Source of the DNA: Pseudoalteromonas ruthenica
Lineage (GTDB): Bacteria; Pseudomonadota; Gammaproteobacteria; Enterobacterales; Alteromonadaceae
Assembly (NCBI RefSeq): GCF_008808095.1
Contig: NZ_CP023396.1
Span: 186,001 to 250,000, forward strand
Reading direction: 5' to 3'
Length of the DNA stretch: 64,000 nucleotides
Shown: positions 54,746-63,819 of the stretch, in pieces
Position numbering within the stretch: the first letter of the stretch is position 1
Layout: every line of letters begins with the position of its first letter
Notes under the pieces: generated by a model
Told to the model about the DNA's origin: nothing
Database searches by the model: none
The model's input: the letters and a program-made list of their open reading frames with translations, nothing else
Position numbers and translations under genes: made by a program

Positions 54746-56296
54746 CTAAATATCAGCCATAGCAACGGCATTTTTTTGCTGGTTTTTTACCTTGTACATG
54801 GCTTGATCGGCGGCAATCACAAGATCTTGTAAGGTGGTACCGTGTCCAGGGGAAGTGGCGATACCTATACTGGCGCCGACACTTACTTGCTCGCCATTGT
54901 CCAATCGTGTGGCTTGGCTGAGCGCCTCTCGGAGTTTGTCGGCAAGGTGCAGCGCTGGTGTTTGTTCAAGCGCATCGAGAATGATGACAAACTCATCACC
55001 ACCCCAACGAATACATACATCCTCTTTGCGCACATGGTGTTGTAGTTGTGTTGCCACATGGCAAAGGATGTCGTCGCCTGCGTCGTGGCCATACACATCA
55101 TTGATCGGTTTAAAGCCGTCAAGATCAATCAACATCAAGGTAATGTCTTGGTCGTTATCAAGGCGTTGTTGCGCCGCCTGTTCGCCTCCTAGGCGGTTAA
55201 ATAAGCCTGTTAAACGGTCTGTGGTGGCTGCTTCGTTAAGCTCAGCGACCATTTTTTTGTGGCGAGTAATATCATTAATAAAAATCTGTAGGTAGGTATC
55301 TTGTTCCTTACCATAGCTGCGAGTAACAAGAATATGAGCCCAAATGCAATCTTGTTGGCAGTCAGTGCATAGCTGGTACTCACCGGTGGCAATATCATGC
55401 TGATCTAAGGAGTTGCGAATAGAGCGGATAATTTTTTCAGGCTCATTAAAAGTACGCGCCACAAGTTGATACAAATCTTTTTCCAAAGGAATACCGAGGC
55501 GGTTAAACAGCCGCTCTGTGGACGCGTTATAAAGGATGATATTGCCTTCGCGGCGGGCGAGGATCATTGCTGACGCCGCATGCTCGAATAATAAGCGTAG
55601 CCGACCTTCTAGCTTTTGTACCTCAGAACGCAGTGCCCGCTCTTGGTTAAAGAGCCGCTCCGTTTGCGCAAGCATAGCGTTAATACTGTGGGTAATTTCG
55701 CCTATTTCACTGGCGTTGTGCGCGAATGGGGTGTGCAAGCGATTATCGCCGCCGGGGGTGATGCCCTTAAGCTGAGTGTTAAGTCGCGCCATTGGCTTGG
55801 TAATTATAAAATAAGCCAAAATCGTAAAGGTGAGTAATACCGCGAGGGTTTGAAAGACCAATAGTTGCGCACTGGATTGCGCTATCGACCGTGCTCGCTG
55901 TTCTATCATGGACCAGGCCGGTAATAGACGCATTTGTCCGACCGCCTCATTGGCGAAAAAGGGATTATACAAGGTGAAAGTTTTTGCTTGCTGCCAATCA
56001 CCTTCTCCTTGACTGGCTAATGGCTGAGTGCCTTGGATTTGCGCGGCAAGAATACTGTCGTTCTTTAACAGGCCACTGATAACTTCGATTGCTAAGTCTT
56101 CGTCTTGCAAGTAAGCGGCAATAGAGGCAGTGCTCGAGACTGTCATATGCAGCTGAGCAATAGCAAGGTTGGCTTTCTCTACCTCCTGCTGGTAGACGCT
56201 ACGGTAATAGTATTTCACTGCGATAACGCCAACGATTAACGAAGTGAGTACAAGCGCAATGGCTAAGCGCAGGATCAGGCTATGTTTATTGAACAA
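54746..56296 (-). CDS. Membrane-bound diguanylate cyclase (sensor-HAMP-PAS-GGDEF)
   Basis: 516 residues. TM1 (about 8-28), periplasmic sensor (30-145), TM2 (about 147-167), HAMP (about 168-225), coiled stretch, PAS domain (about 230-345; HAASAMILARREGNIILYNAS) and GGDEF domain (about 355-510). Active-site motif RWGGDEFVIIL is intact; an inhibitory RxxD was not checked reliably. Makes c-di-GMP. Overlaps by 11 bases the upstream small phosphate-binding-like gene, so that protein is the likely input partner for the periplasmic sensor. Confidence 0.92.
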   Translation of the reverse strand: MFNKHSLILRLAIALVLTSLIVGVIAVKYYYRSVYQQEVEKANLAIAQLHMTVSSTASIAAYLQDEDLAIEVISGLLKNDSILAAQIQGTQPLASQGEGDWQQAKTFTLYNPFFANEAVGQMRLLPAWSMIEQRARSIAQSSAQLLVFQTLAVLLTFTILAYFIITKPMARLNTQLKGITPGGDNRLHTPFAHNASEIGEITHSINAMLAQTERLFNQERALRSEVQKLEGRLRLLFEHAASAMILARREGNIILYNASTERLFNRLGIPLEKDLYQLVARTFNEPEKIIRSIRNSLDQHDIATGEYQLCTDCQQDCIWAHILVTRSYGKEQDTYLQIFINDITRHKKMVAELNEAATTDRLTGLFNRLGGEQAAQQRLDNDQDITLMLIDLDGFKPINDVYGHDAGDDILCHVATQLQHHVRKEDVCIRWGGDEFVIILDALEQTPALHLADKLREALSQATRLDNGEQVSVGASIGIATSPGHGTTLQDLVIAADQAMYKVKNQQKNAVAMADI

Positions 56297-56714
56297 GAGT
56301 ATAAACTACCTTCACGTCGTTAGTGACTTCTTTGAGCTTTACATAGCCGATGGCATTGTCAATTTCTCGGACCCTTTTTATTACCTCAGCGCTGCTTGCC
56401 ATAGTTAAAGGCGGCTTTGCATGGCCACTGAACTTGACCCGAGACCAATACGCATTAATGCTGCCAATCGGACGCTTAGTTAGACCTTGATAGAACTGCT
56501 CACGCAGCAATGAATCCGGTTGCATGTCCAAAGGTGCGGCATGTTCCCCAGAGGGAAAGGCGATAAGTCGACCCATATACAAGTCAACTAACTGCTTGGT
56601 GGTTAAACTTTGCGTAGGGTTTGCCTTATTAACTATAACGGCTATTTTTTCTTGTCCGTACGCAACCGCGCTCAATAAAGCGTAAAGTGCGCACGTGATG
56701 ATGAAGGCTCTCAT
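56286..56714 (-). CDS. Small PstS-like periplasmic binding protein
   Basis: 142 residues with a signal (MRAFIITCALYALLSAVAYG) and a single short PBP-like domain: IAVIVNKANPTQSLTTKQLVDLYMGR, FPSGEHAAPLDM, IGSINAYWSRVKFSG, IDNAIGYVK. These are features of truncated PstS-like proteins that often sit next to signalling proteins. It probably binds a ligand such as phosphate and reports to the cyclase (inference). ATG start at 56714; the porin stop lies just upstream. Confidence 0.82.
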   Translation of the reverse strand: MRAFIITCALYALLSAVAYGQEKIAVIVNKANPTQSLTTKQLVDLYMGRLIAFPSGEHAAPLDMQPDSLLREQFYQGLTKRPIGSINAYWSRVKFSGHAKPPLTMASSAEVIKRVREIDNAIGYVKLKEVTNDVKVVYTLVQ

Positions 56715-56715
56715 A

Positions 56716-57939
56716 CTAGAACACCCAATCAATCGTCGCGCTTACAACGGTGAATGATTCTGGCGTAGTAAGCAATTCGCGGCGTAGCATAAATTGGTTA
56801 TCGCTGCTGTCTAAATCAATGTACTCGAGCTGCAGTTTAGCCGCCATATCAGCGCGAAAATCATAGCGGGTGCTGAGCGAAGTTGTTGACTGATCGTTGA
56901 CGTAGTAGTTAAATCCGCGCTCAAGCTGAAAATGCAGTTCATCGGCGAGGGGGTTTGTTAGTCGTGGTTTATCAATCTGCTGGCGCTTGCCATGCGTCAC
57001 TGAGTAACCCAGTTGCACAGTGAAATCTTGCCATCTTGTGCCGAGAACGACATACCCGTTGTGCAAATGTGAGAGAATGTCTGAATCAGCACTGACACGG
57101 GCAATTTCCGATTGCACATAGTACTGACCGTTATCGTACTTTGCGCCTAAGGTCACGTACTGCAACCGTGTATTCACCGTTTTTAAACGCTTGGCAATAT
57201 CTTGTGCTTGAGGCCAGATTTGTTCAGGCACACTTTGCGCCAGCTCGCGTAGTTGAGCGTAATGGTCGGGCTCATTATCGATATAGGCTTGGGTATAATT
57301 GGCTCGCCAAAGCCAGTTACCTTGCTCTAGTGTGAGCGTAGCGCCAGCGATATCATCAAGAGCTATTCGCCATTGAAAATCGAAATTTGTAAGGTAATCC
57401 TTTGACTTGCCGTAATACCAGCGTGTGGAGAACATCCCCTGATCGGTGGCGTGGGCTGAAGATAGTTCGATACCATCAATGCTGCGATGGGGAATAAGGC
57501 CATAAAACTCAATGGGTGCGTGGGTCGCTGTATAGGCATAGCCTATGTTGCGATAAGGACTCATCATAAACAAATCAAACGCGGTACGCCCGGCTTTGAT
57601 GGTCCAGTTTGGCTTTGGTGAGTAACTTAAAAATGCCAGTTGGGTAACATCGCCAAGGCTATAGTCGGGGTGGCTTTTGAGTACCCACTGGCCCGTAAAG
57701 CCCCACTGAGTATTAAACTGCTTGTGTAACTGAATGCCTAATCGCGACAACGAGGAAAAGTCTAATTCAGAGTTTGTTTTACCGTCGGTTACCGATACAT
57801 CAGTACGAAACCCGTATTGCTCGGATTCATTATAGCTTACGCCGACAGTGGCAAAGCCGCTAAGTTGAGCGGGTTGTGCCAGTGCTGCCGCGCTACTAAT
57901 AAGCAATGAAAAACCACTAAGTGAACGAAATAAGCGCAT
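56716..57939 (-). CDS. Outer-membrane porin-like beta-barrel protein
   Basis: 407 residues. Signal MRLFRSLSGFSLLISSAAALAQP, then alternating amphipathic strands with typical porin motifs (SGFATVGVSYNESEQYGFRT, LGIQLHKQFNTQWGFTGQWV, WTIKAGRTAFDLFMMSPYRNIGYAYT) ending in VVSATIDWVF with terminal Phe. Specificity unknown. First gene of the porin/binding-protein/cyclase operon; AGAGG seven bases before the ATG. Preceded by a promoter and a terminator (separate entries). Confidence 0.85.
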   Translation of the reverse strand: MRLFRSLSGFSLLISSAAALAQPAQLSGFATVGVSYNESEQYGFRTDVSVTDGKTNSELDFSSLSRLGIQLHKQFNTQWGFTGQWVLKSHPDYSLGDVTQLAFLSYSPKPNWTIKAGRTAFDLFMMSPYRNIGYAYTATHAPIEFYGLIPHRSIDGIELSSAHATDQGMFSTRWYYGKSKDYLTNFDFQWRIALDDIAGATLTLEQGNWLWRANYTQAYIDNEPDHYAQLRELAQSVPEQIWPQAQDIAKRLKTVNTRLQYVTLGAKYDNGQYYVQSEIARVSADSDILSHLHNGYVVLGTRWQDFTVQLGYSVTHGKRQQIDKPRLTNPLADELHFQLERGFNYYVNDQSTTSLSTRYDFRADMAAKLQLEYIDLDSSDNQFMLRRELLTTPESFTVVSATIDWVF

Positions 57940-57960
57940 GATGCCTCTGAAATTTAGCCA

Positions 57961-57989
57961 TAAAAAAAGGAGCCTGATGTGGGCTCCTT
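57961..57989 (-). terminator. Intrinsic terminator inside the leader of the porin operon
   Basis: On the minus strand AAGGAGCC-CACATCA-GGCTCCTT is followed by seven T. It stands 22 bases before the porin start and about 20 bases after the predicted promoter -10, with no upstream gene to terminate, so it could be an attenuator. Confidence 0.75.
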
Positions 57990-58007
57990 GCTTACGAATC
58001 GCGGCGA

Positions 58008-58036
58008 ATTATAAGAAGGTTAGCTGCAACTGGCAA
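58008..58036 (-). promoter_or_regulatory. Sigma-70 promoter of the porin operon
   Basis: Minus strand -35 TTGCCA (58036-58031), 17-base spacer, -10 TATAAT (58013-58008). Transcription would start near 58001, giving a leader of only about 40 nt to the terminator. Confidence 0.75.
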
Positions 58037-58160
58037 CTAAGTGGTCAGTCCTGTTTGCTATTTGAGCACCTAAGTTGATTAAAAATAGTGCACTATGTAC
58101 TTGAATTGAATGATGATTCCACCTAGCCTGAGAGCCTAGAAAAAAATATAAGAAAAACCC

Positions 58161-59402
58161 ATGCAGTTAGTGAATTATGCGCAGTATGTAAAGGCTTTAG
58201 GGCCGGGAATATTAATGGCGACTGCCGCCATCGGCGGCTCACACCTGGTTGCTTCGACCCAAGCCGGGGCGTTATTTGGGTGGCCGCTGTTATGGCTGAT
58301 CATCGCCGTGAATGCGCTTAAATACCCTTTTTTTCGTTTCGGCGTGCATTACACCTTGGCGACCAACGACAACCTAGTCGAGGGTTACAAAAAGCAGGGG
58401 CCTGGATTTTTTTATAGCTTTGTGGCTTTGAACCTGATTGCAGCGGTTGTTAACACTGCTGGGGTACTGCTATTAACGGCGGCGCTGGCCCATTATATGC
58501 TCGGTGGAGCGATTGGGTTAACGGCGTTATCAGCCCTGATACTGTTGTTTTGTCTGATATTGCTATTGTTAGGCCATTATCGCGCCTTAGACAGCGTGGC
58601 TAAAGTAATTATGGCGGTACTGGCGTTGAGCACGCTAGGTGCATTGGCCATTGCCTGGGTGCAAAGCGGCGGTGCACCGATGGCGATGAGCGCAGAGTTT
58701 CAAGCGCCCGATATATTCTCGCTGGCGGCGCTGAGCTTTATTGTAGTGATGATGGGGTGGATGCCCGCACCTATCGAAATCTCCGCGCTTAACTCATTGT
58801 GGCTGCAAGCAAAGCGGCGCAATACCACGATAACTACAAACACTGGCTTATTCGACTTTAACTTGGGGTATGTGGTCACCGCGCTCTTGGCAGTGGTATT
58901 TTTTGCCTTAGGGGTGTTGATACAATACGGCAGCAGCAGTGAGATTGCTTTGGCTGGGGTCGCGTTTGCACAGCAGCTCATTGATATGTATACGCAAACC
59001 ATAGGTGAGTGGTCGCGTTGGCTGATTGCCGCCGTGGCGTTCTTATGTATGTTGGGGACCACACTTACGGTGCTAGATGGGTATGCCCGCACGCTGTTTA
59101 CCAGTGCCAAGTTAATTGACCGTCGGTTGCTACCAGGTCACCTCCGCTCTTGGCTGATACTGCAAGCGGGTGCCGGGATGGCAGTGATCTTATTTTTTAA
59201 AAGCAACTTAAAAGAAATGCTTACCTTTGCCATGACCCTTGCCTTTTTAACCACACCGGTATTTGCATGGCTTAATATGCGTTTGGTCAAACAGGCAAAC
59301 ATCAATCAACCAACTTGGTTAAAGGCGTTAAGCTGGTTGGGCATGGCCTATTTAATTAGCTTTAGCCTGGGTTTTGTCGCCCTACAGTTTTGGTCGAGTT
59401 AG
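58161..59402 (+). CDS. Nramp-family transporter with non-canonical metal motifs
   Basis: 413 residues, about 11 helices, Nramp fold. TM1 reads GPGILMATAAIGGSHLVAST where Mn/Fe transporters have DPGN; TM6 reads MMGWMPAPIEISALNS in place of the MPH-type motif. The canonical Asp/Asn/Met/His ligands are therefore replaced, so the substrate is likely not a standard divalent transition metal (inference). Divergent from the porin operon, with 221 bases between starts. Confidence 0.85.
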   Translation: MQLVNYAQYVKALGPGILMATAAIGGSHLVASTQAGALFGWPLLWLIIAVNALKYPFFRFGVHYTLATNDNLVEGYKKQGPGFFYSFVALNLIAAVVNTAGVLLLTAALAHYMLGGAIGLTALSALILLFCLILLLLGHYRALDSVAKVIMAVLALSTLGALAIAWVQSGGAPMAMSAEFQAPDIFSLAALSFIVVMMGWMPAPIEISALNSLWLQAKRRNTTITTNTGLFDFNLGYVVTALLAVVFFALGVLIQYGSSSEIALAGVAFAQQLIDMYTQTIGEWSRWLIAAVAFLCMLGTTLTVLDGYARTLFTSAKLIDRRLLPGHLRSWLILQAGAGMAVILFFKSNLKEMLTFAMTLAFLTTPVFAWLNMRLVKQANINQPTWLKALSWLGMAYLISFSLGFVALQFWSS

Positions 59403-59406
59403 ACAC

Positions 59407-59949
59407 CTATTTAGCACGGTTTATTTGTAAAGTCCGGATGTCTTGCATCTCCTTGAAAGAGCCATAGGAAAGAACTTTCTTAACAATTTTACCTTCACAC
59501 AATGCTGTGTCTTTAACCCAAGCGGTGCGACCTGATTTATCGATTAGTAGCGTAAATGCAGGGCAAGGTTGATAGCCTAACGCCGTTGCTTTATCGCGCC
59601 AAAGCAGTTGGCTCGAAATAATAGTGGTGATGGCGACAACAGCAATAACTCCTAAAGCGATGATCACCTTTCGCTCCATGACGGGGATTTTCTCGACTTG
59701 GTTCTTAAGACGATAATAGATCGTACCTAAAAGAAATATATATGCGGCTATAAATACCAAACATAGGCTGACATAACCGATAGCGTAAGGTTTTTCTACT
59801 ACTAATGGGTAGCTGTGATCCAGTAACGTAGAACGTTGAATAAGATCAGGTACGGTACTTGTGAATGTCCACCAAGTTGACCAAATCGTGAGCATAGAAA
59901 ACCCAAGTATGATTGCTATGTGGGTATGAAGTGGTGGCAGTGGTTTCAT
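59407..59949 (-). CDS. Membrane protein of unknown function
   Basis: 180 residues with three helices (about 11-33, 55-80, 93-112) and a C-terminal soluble part with two Cys (YQPCPAFTLLIDKSGRTAWV, DTALCEGK). The Cys may pair in the periplasm. I do not recognise it with confidence. Convergent with the Nramp gene, five bases apart; no other neighbour suggests a role. Confidence 0.65.
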   Translation of the reverse strand: MKPLPPLHTHIAIILGFSMLTIWSTWWTFTSTVPDLIQRSTLLDHSYPLVVEKPYAIGYVSLCLVFIAAYIFLLGTIYYRLKNQVEKIPVMERKVIIALGVIAVVAITTIISSQLLWRDKATALGYQPCPAFTLLIDKSGRTAWVKDTALCEGKIVKKVLSYGSFKEMQDIRTLQINRAK

Positions 59950-60100
59950 CTTTCGGTGCTAAATCCAATTCCATTTGATGTTCAACACTATCTATATGCC
60001 GTCGTATTAGAGCTGTTTAGGATTCTAAATACAACATGTGGCGACACTTTCGCTATTAAGTCACAAAAACTAAGCGGATAACGTTGTTTACAATGAGCGC

Positions 60101-61300
60101 TTAAGTTAGCGCTTTAATTGCTGCACTAATACCATCAAGGGTGAGCGGAAACATGCGGCTTTGCTCGTTGCTTGCCATGAGTTGGTCTATCATCTCGATG
60201 GAGTGGTAATAACGCCAATGCGATTGTGGCTGTGGGTTGAGCCACACCACTTTGTCAAAATGTTGGGTAATACGCTGTAGCCATAACGCGCCAGGCTCTT
60301 CATTCCAGTGCTCAACACTGCCGCCGGGGTAGGCTATCTCGTAAGGACCCATGGTGGCATCACCGACAAAGATGACTTTGTAATCGCTGCCAAAGCGCTG
60401 CATCAGGTTGTGGGTATCAATGACTTGGTCGTGACGACGGTCATTGTCTTGCCATAGGTGTTCATACACGCAGTTGTGGAAGTAAAAGAACTCCAGGTGT
60501 TTAAACTCACCATGAGCGGCGCTGAACAACTGTTCGCATAGGTGAATATGGTCATCCATGGAGCCGCCAATATCGAACAGCATAATGACATTTACGGCGT
60601 TATGTCGCTCGGGTGCCATTTTTACATCCAACATGCCCCCTTGTTTCGCCGTTGCCCGAATAGTCTCAGGTAAATCTAAGGTATCGCTGGCTCCGGTACG
60701 GGCAAACTTACGCAGTTTTTTCAATGCCAGCTTCATGGTCCGAGAGCTGATATCTGCGCTACTATCGAGGTTACGGTACTGGCGTTTATCCCACACTTTT
60801 ACCGCGCGGCGCTGCCGTGACCCTGATTGGCCAATGCGAATGCCCTCGGGGTTGTAGCCAAAGGCGCCAAAGGGCGAGGTGCCGCCGGTGCCTATCCATT
60901 TATTACCACCGGCATGGCGCTTTTGTTGCTCTTCAAAGCGTTTCTTTAATTCTTCCATGAGCTTATCTAAACCGCCCATGGCCTCTATTTGTTCTTTTTC
61001 TGCAGCGCTTAAGTGCTTTTCAAACTCTTTGCGTAGCCACTCATCTGGAAGCGTATGCTGGGCTTTCAGCGCCTCGAGTAAATCGACATCTTCTATGCCT
61101 TCGAAATAGTCGGCAAAGGCTTTATCAAAACGGTCGAAATGAGTTTCATCCTTGACCATAACAGTGCGAGCAAGGTGATAAAAACCTTCGGTATCAGCAA
61201 ATACCACGCCCGCTTTGAGGGCCGCTAACAAATCCAGCAACTCGCGCAGGCTGACAGGCAGACGATACTTACGCAGGGTGAAGAAGAACTCAATTAACAT
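60101..61300 (-). CDS. VWA-domain protein, CoxE-like MoxR partner
   Basis: 399 residues. N-terminal CoxE-type helical region with an acidic/Lys coiled stretch (about 100-140), then a von Willebrand A domain from about 235 whose MIDAS reads MLFDIGGSMDDH (D-x-G-G-S instead of D-x-S-x-S) with later VGDATMGPYE. MoxR-VWA pairs act as chaperones that load metals or activate complexes. Stop-start overlap with the MoxR ATPase upstream. The substrate is not evident here. Confidence 0.88.
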   Translation of the reverse strand: MLIEFFFTLRKYRLPVSLRELLDLLAALKAGVVFADTEGFYHLARTVMVKDETHFDRFDKAFADYFEGIEDVDLLEALKAQHTLPDEWLRKEFEKHLSAAEKEQIEAMGGLDKLMEELKKRFEEQQKRHAGGNKWIGTGGTSPFGAFGYNPEGIRIGQSGSRQRRAVKVWDKRQYRNLDSSADISSRTMKLALKKLRKFARTGASDTLDLPETIRATAKQGGMLDVKMAPERHNAVNVIMLFDIGGSMDDHIHLCEQLFSAAHGEFKHLEFFYFHNCVYEHLWQDNDRRHDQVIDTHNLMQRFGSDYKVIFVGDATMGPYEIAYPGGSVEHWNEEPGALWLQRITQHFDKVVWLNPQPQSHWRYYHSIEMIDQLMASNEQSRMFPLTLDGISAAIKALT

Positions 61301-62145
61301 TAGCGGCGGCTCATAAACGCAAGCTTTTCAATTAACGACACATCCTGCTCGTTTTTAAGCAGGGCACCAAATAAGGGCATTAACCCGCCTTTATCTGCGC
61401 TTTGTTGCAGCACCTCGGGGCTGATGTCTTCAGCCATTAACAATTTAAGCCAGTCGAGAAGCTCGCTGGTGGAAGGCTTTTTCTTTAAGCCATCGACTTG
61501 GCGCAAGCCAAAAAACACCTCTAGCGCCTCACGCAATAGCGTTTGTTTAATGTCGGGGTAGTGAACATCGACAATTTGCTGCATTTCATCTGGACTTGGA
61601 AAGTCGATGTAGTGGAAAAAGCAACGGCGTAAAAAAGCATCGGGAAGTTCTTTTTCGTTGTTGGAGGTGATAATGACAATGGGGCGTTGTTTAGCAACTA
61701 CGCGCTCACCGGTTTCATAGACAAAGAACTCCATCTTATCGAGCTCCAGCAGTAAATCGTTCGGAAACTCGATGTCGGCTTTGTCGATTTCATCAATTAA
61801 CAGCACCGGACGCGGACCTTGTTCATCGCTTGCAAACGCTTGCCATAACTTCCCTTTAACTATGTAATTGCCGATATCATGGACACGCTCATCACCTAGT
61901 TGCGAGTCACGTAGGCGAGATACCGCATCATATTCGTAGAGCCCTTGTTGCGCTTTGGTGGTGGACTTTATATGCCACTGAATCAGTTCACTGCCAACGC
62001 TTTTTGCGAGCTCTTCAGCCAATAAGGTTTTTCCTGTTCCGGGCTCGCCTTTGATCAGCAGCGGCTTTTGTAGGGCAATCGCTGCGTTGACAGCTTGTTT
62101 TAAGGCGCTACTGGCAATGTAGTGGTCGGTAGAATCGAAATGCAC
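61300..62145 (-). CDS. MoxR-family AAA+ ATPase
   Basis: 281 residues. Walker A GEPGTGKTLLAEELA, Walker B VLLIDEIDKADIEFPNDLLLELD, sensor 1 IVIITSNNEKELPDAFLRRCFF with arginine fingers. Functions with the adjacent VWA protein, whose ATG overlaps its stop by one base. Preceded by a 143-base gap shared with a divergent gene. Confidence 0.92.
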   Translation of the reverse strand: MHFDSTDHYIASSALKQAVNAAIALQKPLLIKGEPGTGKTLLAEELAKSVGSELIQWHIKSTTKAQQGLYEYDAVSRLRDSQLGDERVHDIGNYIVKGKLWQAFASDEQGPRPVLLIDEIDKADIEFPNDLLLELDKMEFFVYETGERVVAKQRPIVIITSNNEKELPDAFLRRCFFHYIDFPSPDEMQQIVDVHYPDIKQTLLREALEVFFGLRQVDGLKKKPSTSELLDWLKLLMAEDISPEVLQQSADKGGLMPLFGALLKNEQDVSLIEKLAFMSRR

Positions 62146-62219
62146 GGAATAATCCTATTACTGGTCTGACATCAATGCACTTAGTCTGCCATAGTTCGAT
62201 TTGTACACCAAGTCATGCT

Positions 62220-62248
62220 GTGACAGCGCTCGCTAACACAGGTATAAT
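62220..62248 (+). promoter_or_regulatory. Sigma-70 promoter upstream of the DUF2947-like gene
   Basis: -35 GTGACA, 17-base spacer, -10 TATAAT at 62243-62248. Confidence 0.65.
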
Positions 62249-62288
62249 GGCCGATATTGTTTCGCGCTGCGATAAGTTGCCATATTGA

Positions 62289-62765
62289 ATGAATTACTTG
62301 TGTTTGGATGAATACGCAAAGGCTTGGGTGTTTAAGCACCAAGAGCTATTGATAGCCCCACAACAGTTGGCGCAGATAAAACCGATGACGCCAACCCGTT
62401 CTGCGGTGCTGTGGTCGACCTTTATCAGTCGAGATAAAGACCACCCGGATTTCTTTAGCGAAGATGATTGGCTATGCCAAGCGCAGCACTGGCAAGCGCA
62501 AGAGGTGTTTTGGGAGCAGGCATTCGAAGATGAAACAGCAATCCCTGAGCAGATTCTTAGTCATTTAGATTGGCAAGACAACACCACAGTCTATTTTTGT
62601 AATAGCCGCGATGAGGTTATCGAAACTCGGTTTGATGTGTTTAAACAACATTGGCAAAACTTTATGTTTTTAGCTGATGGCAGCATTTTGATCGGCAAAA
62701 AACGCCCTCAAGTGGTGCAATTCATGGAAACAGGTTTTGCCCGCCTAGGTGAGCAACCTAAATAG
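62289..62765 (+). CDS. DUF2947-like protein
   Basis: 158 residues, soluble and Trp-rich (YLCLDEYAKAWVFKHQELLI, DWLCQAQHWQAQEVFW, FDVFKQHWQNFMFL). The layout corresponds to my memory of DUF2947, a gammaproteobacterial family of unknown function. Function not known; neighbours give no strong hint. Confidence 0.65.
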   Translation: MNYLCLDEYAKAWVFKHQELLIAPQQLAQIKPMTPTRSAVLWSTFISRDKDHPDFFSEDDWLCQAQHWQAQEVFWEQAFEDETAIPEQILSHLDWQDNTTVYFCNSRDEVIETRFDVFKQHWQNFMFLADGSILIGKKRPQVVQFMETGFARLGEQPK

Positions 62766-62856
62766 CGCGAGTATCTTGAAGCATCGGACAGATATCATGC
62801 TTCTCAAATTTTGCACAACTATGGTATAAACTTAACCTCTACGACTAGGAGGTATT

Positions 62857-63510
62857 GTGCAGCAACCGTCATCGCAGCAGGCCGATTTATTTGCGCTGGA
62901 TCAGCAGCGGGTGCTCTATGCTGAGTTGTGTAATGCCTTTTATGCTCGAGAACTACAGCGCTTAAGCCAGCACCTTGAACCCAGCGGTGATGCGGCTCGT
63001 GTGGCGCGTATGCTAGCCAGCTTACCTTATTATGTCGAGCGCGCGGCGTTTCACATCGTTCGTGGTCATAGCCCGTTAACCTTAGATGGGCAAAATGGCA
63101 GTTGGATTGCCAAGCAGGCCACTAAGGCGCCAGTACCAGATAGCGAGAAAAATCATGCGTTTTATAGCCGCTTTGCGCAAATTGGCATGTTAGTCCCGGT
63201 ATTGGTGGCGCAACAAGGGATGCAGTACGTAATGCTCGATACGCTTGATCAAGTCAGTAGTAACCGAGTGCATTGCAATCAAAGCGGATGGTTTGATTTG
63301 CAGGGTCAGTATCAAGATAGCCGCATACAACATCAAAAAGTGACGCTGTTATGGCCTGGCAAGAAGCATTTTACGCCGGCCTGCTGTGGCCATCGTTGGC
63401 AGCAATATAAGGTCACATCGCCGCGCACATTAAGCTTGCGGGAAATGCTGTTAACAACACGAATAAACTGGAAAAACTTCAGGCAACCATTGCCTGTAAA
63501 GGATACATAA
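62857..63510 (+). CDS. Conserved-looking protein of unknown function
   Basis: 217 residues from a GTG with a strong AGGAGG nine bases upstream. Soluble; a Cys-rich WPGKKHFTPACCGHRW near the end and RARELQRLSQHL-type helices at the start. No family recognised. Its TAA overlaps the ATG of ftsB (TAATG), so expression is coupled with a cell-division gene. Confidence 0.7.
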   Translation: MQQPSSQQADLFALDQQRVLYAELCNAFYARELQRLSQHLEPSGDAARVARMLASLPYYVERAAFHIVRGHSPLTLDGQNGSWIAKQATKAPVPDSEKNHAFYSRFAQIGMLVPVLVAQQGMQYVMLDTLDQVSSNRVHCNQSGWFDLQGQYQDSRIQHQKVTLLWPGKKHFTPACCGHRWQQYKVTSPRTLSLREMLLTTRINWKNFRQPLPVKDT

Positions 63511-63803
63511 TGCGCCTATTTCAATTAGGCCTCGTGGCTTTGTTTTTTTACTTACAGTATCTGTTATGGTTTGGTCATAATGGCATTGAGGATTACACCC
63601 GACTGCGTAAAGCGGTCGCCAGCCATGAGCTTACTAATCAACAATTAAGTAAACGTAATAAACTGCTTGAGGCAGATATCCAGGACCTGAAGTTGGATTT
63701 GGAGGGGGTAGAAGAGCGGGCCCGCCACGAACTGGGGATGATCAAACCCGGTGAGGTGTTTTACCGCGTTTTACCGAGCAAGCAATCGCTTAGAAAAGAA
63801 TAA
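63510..63803 (+). CDS. ftsB: Cell division protein FtsB
   Basis: 97-residue bitopic divisome protein (FtsQLB complex). Short cytoplasmic tail, one membrane helix (LGLVALFFYLQYLLWFG), a leucine-zipper coiled coil (about 30-70) and the conserved ERARHELGMIKPGEVFYRV segment. Followed by ispD, as in most gammaproteobacteria. Confidence 0.95.
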   Translation: MRLFQLGLVALFFYLQYLLWFGHNGIEDYTRLRKAVASHELTNQQLSKRNKLLEADIQDLKLDLEGVEERARHELGMIKPGEVFYRVLPSKQSLRKE

Positions 63804-63819
63804 TAGTTACTGAATTCAT

